A DNA stretch of 64,000 nt from contig JANHCV010000004.1 of the NCBI GenBank assembly GCA_025594325.1, positions 1,240,001 to 1,304,000 on the forward strand, given 5' to 3'. The DNA is from Blastocladiella emersonii ATCC 22665 (lineage: Eukaryota; Blastocladiomycota; Blastocladiomycetes; Blastocladiales; Blastocladiaceae). Below are positions 1-12,000 of this stretch, in pieces; position 1 is the stretch's first letter, and every line of letters begins with the position of its first letter. The notes below the pieces were generated by a model that did not search any database, was not told the origin of the DNA, and saw only the letters and a list, made by a program, of their open reading frames with translations. Made by a program: the position numbers and the translations under genes.

Positions 1-2752
1 CGCGCGGACGGGAGCTACACGGCACGAGTCAGCACCAAACCAACCCGCCAAGTCCCGCACCAAAACATACCAAACCGGTACATGAGCGCGAGCGTCGCCA
101 TCGCCGTCCCCGCGACCGCCGACTTGAGCGCGTGGTGCCGGTCGACCACGAGCCCCGCCTCACCCGCGCTGCCGCCTCGCCACTCGCGGTCAGGCTTGAG
201 CGCCATATTGTCGTCGAGCATCGGCAGCATCACGAGGTCGCACAGCGCGTCGGCGAAGATGACCAGGATATCGTCGTGCCGCTCGAGCGCCGTGTCGAGC
301 AGGTCCGGGAACATGGCGAGCACCTGGACCGTGCGCAGCGCGCCGTCGACGCGGTCCCACGCGTTGGCCACCAGGATCGCGCTCGCGGTCTCGGCCAGCC
401 CGGCGTTGCTCGTCACGCCCGCGGCGATCAGCGCATCGTCGCCATCGGCGGGGGATACGGGTGACCCGGCGGGTGCCGCCGACATGGGCGGCGACGCGAG
501 GTCCGCGGCCTCGTCGCGCCGCGCGCGGTGGACGGACGAGACGGGTGAGCCGACTACGTCGTCGCTGCCCTCAACAAACGTCGCGTCGCCTCCGTCCTCC
601 TCATCCTCCGACACGGGGCTCGGGAACACCATCGCCGCGCCGCCGCCCTTGGTCGGCGACCCGGGCGACGCGAGGTCGCCCGAGCTCCCGCGGTTCGACC
701 GCGTGAGGAGAACCTGCATGAGCTTGTGCGCCTGCTCGATGACCACGCCGAGGACGTACGGCTGAACGATCTGGTCAGCGAACCACGCGAGGATCGTGGC
801 GTGGTCGACCTCGGTGACGCCGAACGCGTCGCGGTCCGCGGGCGCGAGCGGGTGGTCGACGGGGACGCGTGTGAGCATGCACGCGAGTTTCGCACACATG
901 ATTTCGGCGGCGGGTTTTTCGGACGCCAGGAGGACCGTCGCGATGGCGTCGTCGGCGCTGCGGTCCACTAACCCGGCGAGGAGCGGCGCGGGCGCGAGGA
1001 CCGCGAGGTTGAACATGGCGGCGAGCGCGCCGACGACCACGTCGTGTTCCGGGTGGTGGAGCAGGCGGACGACGGCGGCCAGCACGTCGCCGTTCGCCGG
1101 GACCGCGGGCGCCAGGAGCGCGGCGGGCGTGACGGCGGGCGACCCGCACAGGCAGTTGAGCACGTCGACGACGTACAGCGGGACGAGGGTGCGTGTGCTG
1201 GATCCGAGGTCGAGCAGGATGCGCAGGTTGCGGTGGTCGAGGATCGCGCGCGCGGCGCCGGGGACGGGGGCGAGGTCGTGCAGCAGCGTGAGCGCCCAGT
1301 ACTGGGCGTCCTCGTCGTTGGTCGCCCCGAGACACGCCATGACGCGCGGGACCGCGCCGAGGTCGGCGAGCCGCGGGTGGAAGTCGGGCTCGCGGATCCC
1401 GAGGAACTTGGCCACACGCAGCGCGATCTTGCCCGTGCCCACGTCCTCGGGCGCTATCAGCTGCACCACGCTGCGCAGCAGCGACGTGTTGGCGCGGACC
1501 GGCGCGCGGAACGCGTCCTTGACCGCGCACTCGTGCAGAAGGCCGAGCGCCCAGTACACAAGCTCGACGTCCTCCTGCTTGAGCGCCGACGCGATGAGAC
1601 CGACCAGGTTCACGTCTGCGAGCCCGAGGAGCGCGGTCTGCGCGTCGGCCGCGTCGAGCGCGCCCACGATGCGCACGAGCGAGTGGAAGCACAGCTTCTG
1701 CAGGGTCCAGTTGCCGTATACGACGCGCAGGCAGGCGCCGAACACGTTGACGAAGCCCGACTCGGCCATGATGCGCTGCAGGACCTCTACGCGTCGAGGG
1801 GTGGATTAGACGCGACGAAGAAGAGAGGGTGAGGGGGCATACCAGTCATGGCGAGGTTGTGCAGCATCAGGATGGACCAGTTGACGAGGTCGCGGTTGGC
1901 GCTGTGCGCGGCGCGCTTGAGGCTGTCGAGCAGGCCGTGCTTTTGGACCAGGCGTAGCTTGATGACATCTACGCTCGGGAGTGTAAGCGTGGCCTTCAGT
2001 CGCGTTCCAAGTAGCGTACCCTCGGTGCACACGAGCTCGAACAGCGTAATGACCGCCTGCTTGAGCGTGGCGGGGTGGGTCGACTCGGCGAGGATCCGGC
2101 AGCACAGCTCGGGCAGCTCCGCGGCCACAAACTTGGCGCGGCGGTCGTCGACCTTGGCGAGGTGCTGCAGCACGGTGATGGCGCGCAGGCGCTGGTCGAC
2201 GTCGGCCGACTGCCGCGCGGCGTCGAAGATGAAGCCGAGGTGCGGCTCCTGCGTCGCGCGGTCGAGGAGGATCCGGGTCGCACTAGGCCGCGCGATCGGG
2301 AGGGCGTGCGCGTCAGTTGGGTGGTCGGTCGGTCGCGGCAGGGGGAGGGGGAGGGCAAGTCGGAGGTGGCGTACCTCGCGCGGAGCAGGATCGACGTGGT
2401 CTTGGTCAGCTCGGCCAGCGATTCGAGCGGGATGACTAGAGTTGTGAGTGTGTGTTAGGTCCGAGTTGGGTGCCTCATGCACCAAGGGGAATGTAGTACG
2501 CTTCTCGAGCTGACGCGGGTTGCGGATGATCCCCGAGGCCGCGCCGACCGGGTCGAGGACGACGGTGTCCGGCTGCTGCTTCTTCTGCGCCGCGTCGTCG
2601 GCAGCTGTCCTTGGCCTACCGGGCGTGCGCTGTTGCAGCTGTCGCGCGTCGAGGCGGCGCGTCGAGTAGGCCATGAGGGCGCCCGTGACGGCGCACAGGA
2701 TCAGGAGCGGGATCGACGGGCCGGCGGCCTCCGACTCGAGGAGTTGATCCAT
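1..2752 (-). CDS. ARM/HEAT-repeat protein with N-terminal membrane anchor (3' end beyond window)
   Basis: Exons read leftwards: 2500-2752, 2375-2435, 2020-2282, 1843-1968 and 71-1786. A further GTATGT donor at 70 shows that the gene continues off the left edge. Splicing gives one frame of about 806 residues. Residues about 12-31 are a hydrophobic stretch following an acidic N-terminus, so it is probably a signal anchor. The rest is an array of leucine/alanine-rich helical repeats of armadillo type, broken by a Ser/Gly/Asp-rich linker (complement of about 420-690). Such proteins act as scaffolds; the partner cannot be read from sequence. It is not obviously Vac8, because it has a membrane helix rather than an acylation site. 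It shares a 619 bp divergent intergenic region with the PAP2 gene. Introns are 51-92 nt. Confidence 0.75.
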
Positions 2753-3371
2753 GTAGCTTGCGTGGTGTGTAGGTCGGCCTCTCCGCCGCCGGAGAGGCTT
2801 TGCTGCGTGCCGAGGAAGCGGAGACGAGGCGAGAGACGCGTCAGGCAGCGCGTGATGGGCGTGGCAGGCCGCGGCAGCGCCACACCGCGGACCGCAGACT
2901 CGCGACTCGCGCCAAGCCGTGGCGCGTGGGCCCGCCGATGGCCGACATCAACTGCGCTGTGCGAGCAACGGATCGAACGAATTTGCCAAGAACACCCCAT
3001 GCATTCTAGCCCGACGACCGACCAGACACTGGCGTCATAGAGCTCTTAAATTTACCGTCCAAGTGGGGGAGCCGCATCCACCGCATTACTGGCCCAGGCA
3101 GTCGGCCGCCGACCCCACAGTGGCGCTTGTGCTCCGCCGGACCACCACCACCCCGTCAATCCGTCGCTCGTTCTCTCTCTCCCCTCTGTCCTCCATCTTG
3201 TCCACCGTCCTGGCGTCACACATCCCGCTCCGCGACCTGAGGCACAAGTCGGTTGCCTCGTCCCCCTCCTCGACGACCACGACGCTGCAGGCCTACTCGC
3301 AGGTCGCCACCGCCGACCCGTGCACCACCGACGACACCACCTCTGATCTCTCGCATCGCACCGCCGCCGCC
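2753..3371. promoter_or_regulatory. Divergent promoter region between ARM protein and PAP2 phosphatase genes
   Basis: This stretch of about 620 bp has no supportable gene. It must hold both promoters and leaders. A GAGACGCGTC element sits at 2833-2842, one of several GAGAC-type motifs in divergent promoters of this window. The right half (about 3110-3360) is C/T-rich on the + strand, as is common for fungal leaders. No clear TATA box was seen. Confidence 0.45.
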
Positions 3372-4576
3372 ATGCCGACCTTCATGCAATCTCTGCGGCC
3401 ACTCGCCATGCTGCGCGACGGCGTCGGCCTGCTCCCGCTCATCGCGCTGCTCCTGGCGCTGCTGTTCGGCCGCGTGCTACCCGTCTTTGAGCGGTACGGC
3501 TCACCCCAGATCCGCGAGACACGCGGCGAGATGCTGATTTTTGGGGGTGCCGTAGCGATTTCGACGTCAACGACACGTCCATCGGGCACAAGTACGCGAC
3601 GACCGAGCGCGTGTCGAGCACCATGCTGCTCGTCCTGTCGACCATCGTCCCGTCGGTCCTCTTGCTCGGATGGAGCGCGCGGTGCCGGTTCACTCTGCGC
3701 GATTCCATCTACGCGCTCAACGGTACTCTCTCCTTGCGGCGATGCCGTGGAACGCCCGAACTGAACTGCAATTCCGAACGTAGCGCTCCTCACCGCCGTG
3801 ACCGCCGCCATGCTCGTGACGGACGTGGTCAAGGTGCTCGTCGGCCGCCTGCGGCCCGACTTTCTCGACCGGTGCAAGCCCGTCCGCAACGCCGCGGGCG
3901 ACTGGGACTGCACGGGAGCCGACAGCCTGGTCCGCGGTGGACGCGTCAGTTTTCCGAGCGGTCACTCGTCGCGTATGTCTCGCGCCGCATCCTTGCTGTT
4001 GATGGTCGCGCTGACGTGCAACCGCGCGCGAACGTGTAGTGACGGCGGCCGGCTGGTCGTTCATGTACGTTTTCGTGCGCGGCACGCTCGCCCGGGCCAC
4101 GCGCCGCAACCCGTGGGCGCAGAGCGCGCTCGCGCTCTTGTTCTGGCCGTCGATTCTGACCGCCATCTCGGTACGCTTTCCCGGGCTCTTACACCCTCGA
4201 CGCCACCGCGCTCACCCTCCCTCTTCCGACCTCGTAGCGGCTGTGCGACTACCGCCACCACTGGCAGGACGTGACCGTAGGGTTCCTGCTCGGTCTCGCC
4301 GCCGCGTACTGGTGGTACACCGTCTATTTCCTCCCTCCCGCGTCGCCATCCTCGCGCCGGTTCCGCCGCGGTACCTCACGCCGCCCGTCCGCCCTTAACG
4401 CACAGGCCCGCGGGGCGCCGTTCATGGCGCTCGACGCGCGCGTGCCCGACTCGGACGGCGAGAGCGACGACGAGGACAAGCCGCTCGAGGGCGTCGTGAT
4501 TGGCGGCGGGCCGTCGTCGAGTGGTGCGGCGGCCACGTTCCGCGGGAACAGTGGGACGCCCGAGTCGTCGGGGTGA
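3372..4576 (+). CDS. PAP2-family lipid phosphate phosphatase (diacylglycerol pyrophosphate/phosphatidate phosphatase)
   Basis: Five exons: 3372-3493, 3556-3722, 3784-3972, 4040-4170 and 4238-4576, giving 315 residues. Joining the frames restores all three PAP2 phosphatase signatures: KVLVGRLRPDF, FPSGHSS and SRLCDYRHHWQDV. These carry the catalytic Lys/Arg, the His of PSGH and the nucleophilic His-Asp pair. Several hydrophobic segments fit the six-helix topology of yeast Dpp1/Lpp1, and the C-terminus is a charged acidic tail. Family members dephosphorylate diacylglycerol pyrophosphate, phosphatidate and lysophosphatidate at vacuole or Golgi membranes. The start is the first ATG in frame, just before a hydrophobic segment. 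It converges with the desaturase gene. Confidence 0.92.
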
Positions 4577-5011
4577 GGCGACGAGACTTGTATTGCTTTA
4601 TGTATACACACGCCATCGGCGAACCATTCTGTGCAGCTCTCGACTGGAATCGGAGCGAGTGTGGCGGGTGGTCGCGGTGAGCGGTGCTGACTCGCAGCCT
4701 TGGCCATGGTCGCTTAGCAATCGCTCTCGCGTTTTTGCACTATCCACACAAATTGGGGATTCAGGCAAACGTTTCGTTTCATTTATGGTCGGAGAGCAGT
4801 GGTCGACCGAAAAACAATGAGGGACGGGACTGGCCACGGCGGGCTGACCGCGACCGCGACCATGGCCATGATCATGGCCATCGTCACTCACCAATCACCC
4901 CTGCGACAGGACCACCTCTGAATCCACACCCAAGAACCCGCGCACACGATGACAATCAGTGGGATAGAAAAAAGTGCTATGTATTCAGAGTCAGATGCAA
5001 TCGAGGTGCGC
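4577..5011. other. Convergent intergenic region with GGCCATG-rich patch
   Basis: This is 3' flanking DNA shared by the PAP2 and desaturase genes; no gene is seen. Around 4848-4885 lies a short patch of GACC/GGCCAT hexamers including the palindrome ATGGCCATGATCATGGCCAT. Similar patches recur near 22760, 24465, 26308 and 35250. Confidence 0.4.
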
Positions 5012-6211
5012 TCACTCGCGCTTGAGCTTGCGGGCCATGGCGATGGTGGCGCGGCCGGCCTTGTGGGCGTCGTAGGTGCGGCCGAGGCGCGACTGCGGGC
5101 CAATGTCGTCGCGCATGATGAAGTCGTAGATGACCTTGCACCAGGACGTGTGGTACGGGATCGTGTCGTAGATCTCGGGCATCCGGGCGCGCAGGAGCGG
5201 CAAACGCGACCAGGGTATGTTCATATGGTCATGATGCTCAGCGTGCATCCCGATGTTGAGCATGAATCCGTTGCCGGAGCCGTAGTACGAGTACGTCTCT
5301 TGACCGTCCTCGAACGTGTAGTGCTCCTGGATGAAGTGCGCGGCGAACGGGTGCAGGCCGTAGCCGAACCAGAGCGACAGGAACAGGTAGAAGAGGCCGC
5401 GCGGGCCGCAGAAGTGGAAGACGGCGAGGTCGGTCGAGATGGTCCAGGCCCAGTTGATGATCTCCCACTTCTGCGGGGTCTTGAGCATGGCGGCGCCGCG
5501 CGCCACGTACAGGACGGGGAAGCAGAAGACCCACAGCGCCTTGAGGAACTTGTTGCCGCGGATCAGCTTGAGCTCGATGTCGAGCGGCAGGTCCGGGTCC
5601 ATGCCGAAGACGCCCTGGTGGCTGTGGTGCATGAGGTGGTAGCGTCGAAATGAAGATGCAATAGGAAAGACGAGGCCGACGTTGGCGACGAGCCCGAGGA
5701 CGCGGTTGAGGAACGCGGACTTGAAGGCGAGGTTGTGCGAGCACTCGTGGATCAGGACGCCGAACAGGGCCGTGATGGACCCGCCGACGACGTAGGCGCA
5801 CAGCACGAACAGCGGCCACGACACGTCGCGGAAGTAGCCGTCCTTGGCGCCGAACGCGTACGCGAGCGCGACCTGCACGGCGACGGCGGCGACTGTGATG
5901 TACTTGGTCCGCCACTCGGGCCCGCACAGCGACTTGATGTCCGGGTGCTTGTCGAGGATGTGCAGGGCGCGCTTGCGGTGCGGCTCGTCGAGGTCGTCCT
6001 CGGCCACGCCGTCGTGCACGTAGGGGATCGACTTGGTCCACTCGCCGAGGTACGTCGGGTGGCGCACGTCGTACATGGGCGTGTCCGACACCTCGGCCAT
6101 GGCCACGCCCTCGTCGGTCGTGCCCGACTCGAACATGCGCAGCGTGCGGCCCAGCGAGTCGGGCTTGGGCGGCTGCGGCAGCCGGCCCGTTGTTGTTGGC
6201 GATGCGGTCAT
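5012..6211 (-). CDS. Sphingolipid (dihydroceramide) delta-4 desaturase
   Basis: Single exon of 399 residues from the ATG at 6211. The open frame runs further upstream, but that part has poor coding character. The N-terminus shows the short conserved lipid-desaturase-DES region (MYDVRHPTYLGEWTKSIPYV). Three histidine boxes of the DES1/DEGS family follow: HECSH, HLMHHSHQ and HAEHH, interleaved with four or so membrane segments. The enzyme would introduce the delta-4 double bond of sphingoid bases in the ER, using cytochrome b5 electrons, a step towards fungal glucosylceramide. The closing box context (NIGMHAEHHDHMNIPWSRLP) is typical of the family. Its promoter is shared with the FAD oxidoreductase. 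Confidence 0.93.
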   Translation of the reverse strand: MTASPTTTGRLPQPPKPDSLGRTLRMFESGTTDEGVAMAEVSDTPMYDVRHPTYLGEWTKSIPYVHDGVAEDDLDEPHRKRALHILDKHPDIKSLCGPEWRTKYITVAAVAVQVALAYAFGAKDGYFRDVSWPLFVLCAYVVGGSITALFGVLIHECSHNLAFKSAFLNRVLGLVANVGLVFPIASSFRRYHLMHHSHQGVFGMDPDLPLDIELKLIRGNKFLKALWVFCFPVLYVARGAAMLKTPQKWEIINWAWTISTDLAVFHFCGPRGLFYLFLSLWFGYGLHPFAAHFIQEHYTFEDGQETYSYYGSGNGFMLNIGMHAEHHDHMNIPWSRLPLLRARMPEIYDTIPYHTSWCKVIYDFIMRDDIGPQSRLGRTYDAHKAGRATIAMARKLKRE

Positions 6212-7151
6212 GCTGGTGGTAGTCGAGTGGCTACGCAGGGCCGAGGGAGCAGCGTCAGCACGCGCTCGATCCTCACGCATGGAGGTGGTTGATGCATGTG
6301 AGTACCAGAGGCAAAGTCGAGTCGCGGATTCGAGAGCGAGGGCGGGGCGTGCGGGGGAGGCGACCTCTTTTGAAGGGCGCGCGCTCACTGCACAGGACAG
6401 AGTTGCGGCCGGTGGCGAACCTTGTTGGTCTCGGATTTCCGCGAAAGGCACGCGGGCGCGACGCGTCCCCGCTCGACGCGTTTTGAGTCACCGTGACACT
6501 ATAGTACCTGGTGACACGCTCTGATCTCACGCGTCGCGCCGCAGGTGACCTCACGCGGCGCACGGGAGACACGCGTGTCTCGCACCCCCCACGCTTCGCC
6601 GCTGTGACGAGCCGGGGCCTCGCGAGGCTCATCGAGTGCAGATGTGCGTCATGGACATCCAAGAGTCGCGTGCTGATCGTGCGGTGCAAAATGGGTTTCG
6701 GTCCCGCACTCCCGCCCGCCCTCGACGACGTAGCACCCCGATCTCACTGCTTCGCCGACACCCGGTGCGGTGAGGAGCAAGGGTGGCGCAGCACGTCGTG
6801 TCTCAAGCGTACTTGACCCTCCACCCATCGATGCAGATTTATCAGGCCGTCGACGATGTCTCCCGCGGCGCCCGATCGCGCCCGTCCGCGATCCTCCCCG
6901 CCGTGCTTGCCCCGCGGCCTCGGATGTCCCGCCTCCGCCGCCGCGCGTCAGCCTCCTTCCTCCTTCCTCTTTGCCCGCTCGAGTGTGTGAGCCGGTGTGT
7001 GTGTTCGAGCCGCGCGGCCGGTGAAGGCGAGCAAACGTGTGCGAGCGCGCGGCGGGTTCGGCACACTCGGCCGGATCCCCTTGCTTACCTCTCTCTCCCT
7101 CTCCCAACGCAAACATTATCATCATCAACCTGATACTTCACCACCACCACC
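6212..7151. promoter_or_regulatory. Divergent promoter region (desaturase / FAD oxidoreductase)
   Basis: This 940 bp stretch contains no convincing gene. Notable elements are a direct repeat GTGACAC at about 6490 and 6511 separated by an AT-richer spacer, and the 16-bp perfect palindrome GAGACACGCGTGTCTC at 6566-6581. The right part (6830-7140) is a C/T-rich leader ending in CCACC just before the ATG at 7152. Confidence 0.45.
6566..6581. promoter_or_regulatory. 16-bp perfect palindrome centred on ACGCGT
   Basis: GAGACACGCGTGTCTC reads identically on both strands and its core is an MluI-type ACGCGT. It lies about 355 bp upstream of the desaturase ATG and 570 bp upstream of the FAD-protein ATG. 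A dimeric regulator site is a reasonable inference. The half-site GAGAC recurs in other promoters here. Confidence 0.45.
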
Positions 7152-8938
7152 ATGGCATCTGATGAACTGAAACCGCAACGCGTCGCCGTCATCGGGTCCG
7201 GTACGCGACCTCCACTCACGACCCGCACGCGCCGTCCCTGACCCCCCACCCGCGACCTCTAGGCCTCGCCGGGCTCACCATGGCGTACCTGCTGACGCAC
7301 CCGGAGCAGGCGGGCGGCCGGTTCGACGTGACGCTGTACGAGTCGGCGCCGACGTACGGCATGGACGCGCACGGCATGGACATCCCGTGCGGGTGCGAGG
7401 CGTGCAAGCCGCCGGCGAACCCGCGCGCCGACAGCGCGCACGGCAGCGACTCGGAGCTCGACGAGACGGCGCCACGTTCCCCGACCAAGACCATGCCCGC
7501 CGACCACGTCGCGACCGAGCGCCTCGACTCGCCCATGCGCCTCGTCATCGACAACTACTACACGACGCTGTGCTCGCTGTACGCGCACCTGGGCGTGTCG
7601 GTTGTCAACACGAACTTCTCGGCCACCTTCACCTCCGTCGACCCCAAAACGGGCGCCGTCGCCGCGACCCCGCACTACTCGGACCGCCTGCTCACGCTCC
7701 CGCTGCTCGCGCCGATCCGGGTCCCGGACATCCTGTTCCGCCCGTGGACGCAGCGCACGACGGTGCGGATCGGGCTCGACCGCGCGCGCCTGATGCGCGC
7801 CGCGCGCACGCTGCGCCGGTCGCGGCAGCTGCCGACCGTCCGCGGGACGTTCGGCGCGTACCTGGCCGCCGAGGGCTACTCGCGCGAGTACACGCACGGG
7901 CAGCTGCTGCCGCAGCTGTCGACGATGCTGAGCGCGCCGTTCGCGGGCGTGCTGGAGCTGCCCGCCGCGGTCGTCCTCGACTGGCTCGGCCGCCCCGACG
8001 CCAAGGGCACGTGGTGCGTCGTCGCCGACGGCGTCCAGTCCGTCTGCCGCAAGCTGCTCCAGTACCTCCCCGAGGGGAAGCGCCGGTTCGCGACCCGCGT
8101 TGACCGCATCGACCGCGACCCCGACTCGGGCGTGTTCCGCGTCGCGTCGTCGCCCGTCTCGGGGTCGAACCTCGCGGAGGTCGCCGAGGACGAGTTTGAC
8201 CTCGTGATCCTCGCCACGCCTACGTCCGTGTCCGCCTCGCTCGTGCGCACCGCGACGGGGCTCAGCGCGACGGGCGCCCGCGCCGCGTCCCTCCTGTCGG
8301 CGTTCGAGTACGGCACCGTCGACGTGGTCGTGCACGACGACGCCTCGGTCCTGCCCTCCCCCGCGCGCGCCGTGAACATGGCGTCGACGGTCGACGACAC
8401 CATGACGACGGCCGTCGCGAACCAGCTGCGCACGCTTCCGCCGCACGTCCCGACGATCCTGCAGACGACCAACCCGCTCTCGCCCATCGACCCAGCCCGC
8501 GTGATCGCGCGGTGGACGTTGCCGCGCGCGCGGCTCACGGTCGCGTCGCACGCCGCGCTCGACGGGCTGTACGGCGCGCAGGGCGCCGACGGCATGTACT
8601 TTGTCGGGGCGCCCATGTTCCCCGGGATCCCGCTGCTCGAGGGGTGCGTCGCGAGCGCGGTGGATGTGGCCGCGCGGCTCGGCGTGCACCGCCCCTGGAC
8701 GATGCAGGACGGCGAGTACCTCGGCCAGTATACTGGCGAGGGCGAGGAGGGCGGGTCGTTCACGGACGCGTTCCTCCGCGGGGACCTCCTGTACACGCCG
8801 CCTGGGTCGCGGTACGCGACGACGGCCGCGGCGAAGGAGTCGGGTAGCAGCGGGCGTGGCTGGCTCGCGGCCGCGGCCGTCGCCGTGGGCGCCGCGGGGT
8901 GGTGGGCGGTCAAGGCCGGGTACCTGACGTCGCGCTAG
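7152..8938 (+). CDS. FAD-dependent oxidoreductase (flavin amine-oxidase-like), C-terminal membrane anchor
   Basis: Two exons, 7152-7200 and 7263-8938, giving 574 residues. The 62 nt intron splits the dinucleotide-binding motif. Splicing creates VAVIGSGLAGLTMAYLL (GxGxxG) followed by a beta strand ending in an acidic residue (LYESAPTYG), as in Rossmann FAD proteins. A second FAD-contact segment near the C-terminus (GMYFVGAPMFPGIPLLEGCVASAVDVAARL) matches the glutathione-reductase/amine-oxidase fold. A CGCEAC cluster lies within an insertion soon after the FAD motif. The last 25 residues are hydrophobic and end in a basic residue, so it is probably tail-anchored. The substrate is unknown. Its 3' end converges on the Zn2Cys6 gene. 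Confidence 0.8.
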
Positions 8939-9037
8939 CGTTATCCTTCACAATGATTTTTTTTTGATACACATGCTCGCAGTTCTGCTGATTATGATAA
9001 ACGTATTACTATCCATCTATGTAACAACAAAACCCGG

Positions 9038-12000
9038 CTACGTCGTCCAGAAATCGGGCGGCAGCTGCATCTGCGACCACAGCGCGTGGTCCGACTGCCC
9101 GAACGCGCTGCCCGCGCTGCCCGGCGCCGTTGCTGGCGGTTGTTGCGGTTGCTGCTGGTCGTGGTGCTCACTCGGCGTCCGCCCTGGGCGCGGTTCGCCC
9201 AAGAACGCCGCTGCGGCGGCCGCGTCCATGAACTGCGTCGGCGACGCGACCGGCGTCCCACTGGCCCCAACCGCGTGCTGGACCGGCGACGCGATCGCGT
9301 CCGCCAACGCCCCACCGCTGCTGCCGCCCGTGGGCCCCGCGACCGCGACCCCGCCGATCGCGATCCCCATGCCCGCGGCAACCGCCGCCGCGGTCCGCGC
9401 GAACGCGAGGCTCGGGTCGACGGTCGCCGCGAGGAGCGTCGGCACGCGTGTCGCGACGAGCGGCGGGGTGCGGCCTTCGCTCGCGGAGGTGGTTGAAGGT
9501 GAAGCCGCGCCCGAGTGCTGCTGACGGACCATCTGCAGCTGCGCGTGTGGCGCGGGCGGGGTGCCCTGGCCCGCGGCGCCGGGAGACGCGGGGTTGGCGG
9601 CCGCCGCGGCAGCGGTCGCGACGTGGATCAGGTCCGTGAACTGCTGGGCGGCAGCCGAGGCCGAGGCGGACGACGCCGACGGCTCGTTGCTGTTGGCGGG
9701 CGGCATGAAGTGTTGCTGCTGCTGCGGCGACGCGGCGGATGCGAACGGCGAGTCGCCCGTCGTCGGCTGCGACGCCGCGCCGCCACCGCCGAACACGGCG
9801 CGCAGGCCCGAGTGGTGCAGCTGCACGGGTTGCGGCGGGGGCGGCGGCTGCGGCGACTGGTACGCGGCGGGCACGACGAACTGCGGGTGCTGGTGGTGCT
9901 GCGACGACTGCGAGTTCTCGCGCACCGGGTGGAACCCGTACTGGACCTGCGGCGGCTGCTGGGACTGCGCGGGCTGCGGTGGTGGAGGCTGCATCGGGAA
10001 CGCGAACGGCGACTGCTGCGCCTGCTGCGTCCCGGGCGGCGGCGGCGGCGGCGACGCGAGGTGTAGCGTCATGGGGCCGGCCGGGGAGAAGAACCCGGGT
10101 CCGCCTCCCCGTCCGTCACCTTGTTTCTGCTGCTGCTGCGCCTGCTGCGACTGCTGGGGCTGAGGTGGCGGCTGGCCCGACGTGAGCGAGGCAAAGTTGC
10201 GCAGGATCTCCTGGTCAAAGTTGTACGGGAACCCCGCGACCATGGCGGCGGCGGCCGCACTCGCCGCGTCGGTCGAGCCCGCTGCTGCAGCTGCCGCGTA
10301 CCCGGCCGGCGGCGAGTTGAGCTGCTGCTGCCGCTGCTGCACGAGCTGGTCGAGGATGGTGCGGTTGAGCATGGCGTCCTGCGGCTGCGGCGGTTGCGGT
10401 TGCTGCTGGGCCAGATGGTGCTGGTGCGGCTGCTGCTGCATCGGCATGCCCATGCTCGACGTCGCCGGGACGCCAGCCATGGCGTGGACGTGCGGGTGGC
10501 TCAGGACCTGCGGCTGGACCATGGGCGTCGGCTGCTGCGAGCTCGACTGCGACTGCGACTGCGCCTGGTACTGCTGCGGCTGTGGCTGCATCGTCGGCGC
10601 TGCTGCCGCCGCCGCTGCCGTGGCCGCGGGGTGCGGGGGCATAGGCGGCGGCTCGCTGCGGACGCGCGCGAGTACAGCGCGGAGCAGGGGCACGGACGCG
10701 CGCGACGCGGGCCACTCGCGCTCGAGTTCCACCGCAAAGTCGACGGTGCGGGCGAGGAACTCGACGAGGTCCTCCATCGGGACGTGGACGAGGAGGGCGT
10801 TGCACCACGCGAGGTACAGGGCGGACGCCATGACGTTGACGCCGTGGACGACCGTGTACCCGAGCGAGTGCAAGCGGCCCTGGTCGCGGGCGACGGCCAA
10901 AATGAACAGCATGGCCTTGACGGTGGTCAGGCAGATGGACGTGACGTGCTGCAGCGCCGTGGGCCCACCCGCCGTGGGCGACGCGCCGGCGTGACCGGGT
11001 ACCAGGAACGGGCGGTACAGGACGAGCACCGAGTAGTAGTACATGAGGTTGAGGCTGAGCGCGAACGGCGACTCGGCGGACCGCGTCTGGAACGAGAACC
11101 GCAGGTGCTGCGGGAGCGCGGCGAGCCACGCCTCGAGCGCGGACGACAGCGTCGACAGGTGCGCGGGCGTCGGGAACCGGATGCTGTTGATGGCGTGGCT
11201 CAGGCGGCCCTGGATCTGCGCGAGCCGCACGAGGACGGCGTAGTCGCGGTCGCTCTGCGGCGCGTCCGGGTTCGCGTCGAGCATCGGTACCGCAAACTCG
11301 TCCTCGTGGATCGCGAGCGGCCGGCCCAGCGTGATCCCGAGCATGCGGTCGACCACGTAGCAGCACCACCACACGCGGTTCGCCCGGTGCGTCTGCTCGG
11401 GCTTGAACCGGTCCGCGATCGGCAGCCGGCCCAGGTCCACGTGCAGCCCGACGTCCTGCGCGATCCGGATCGCGGCGCCCGCCAGTGCGTACGACGACCC
11501 GGCCGCGTCGCCCGCGAGCGCCATGGCGAGCATGAGCAGCCCACAGCTGCGCGACAGCGACGGCGCGAACGTGAAGACGCGCGGGAGGAGCAGTTTCGCG
11601 CGGGCGACGTGGATGGCGGGCGGCGTGAACCAGGCGGGCCGCGGCAGGCCGCGGCGCACGTACCAGGTGGCGGCCATGGCGAACATGGCGTGGACCTCGA
11701 AGTGGAAGTTGCGCTCGGTGATGTTGTTGCGGTAGAAGTTGAGCTGCGGGGCCTCCATGATCGGGAACAGCGGCTGGATCTCGTCAAAGTAGAAGCGGAT
11801 CAGAAACTCCTGCTCCTCGGGCGACGGCAGGTCCGTGTACACGACCGCGTCGACGGCGGCTGGGTCCGCCGGCACCACCGACGACACGGGCACGACCTTG
11901 GGGTGGTCCGTGACGAGCGACCCGAACTTGAAGAAGTCGGGGAAGTCGTCGCGCAGCAGGTGGATGCCGTGCGACGGCCCGACGTTGCGCAGGTGCTGCA

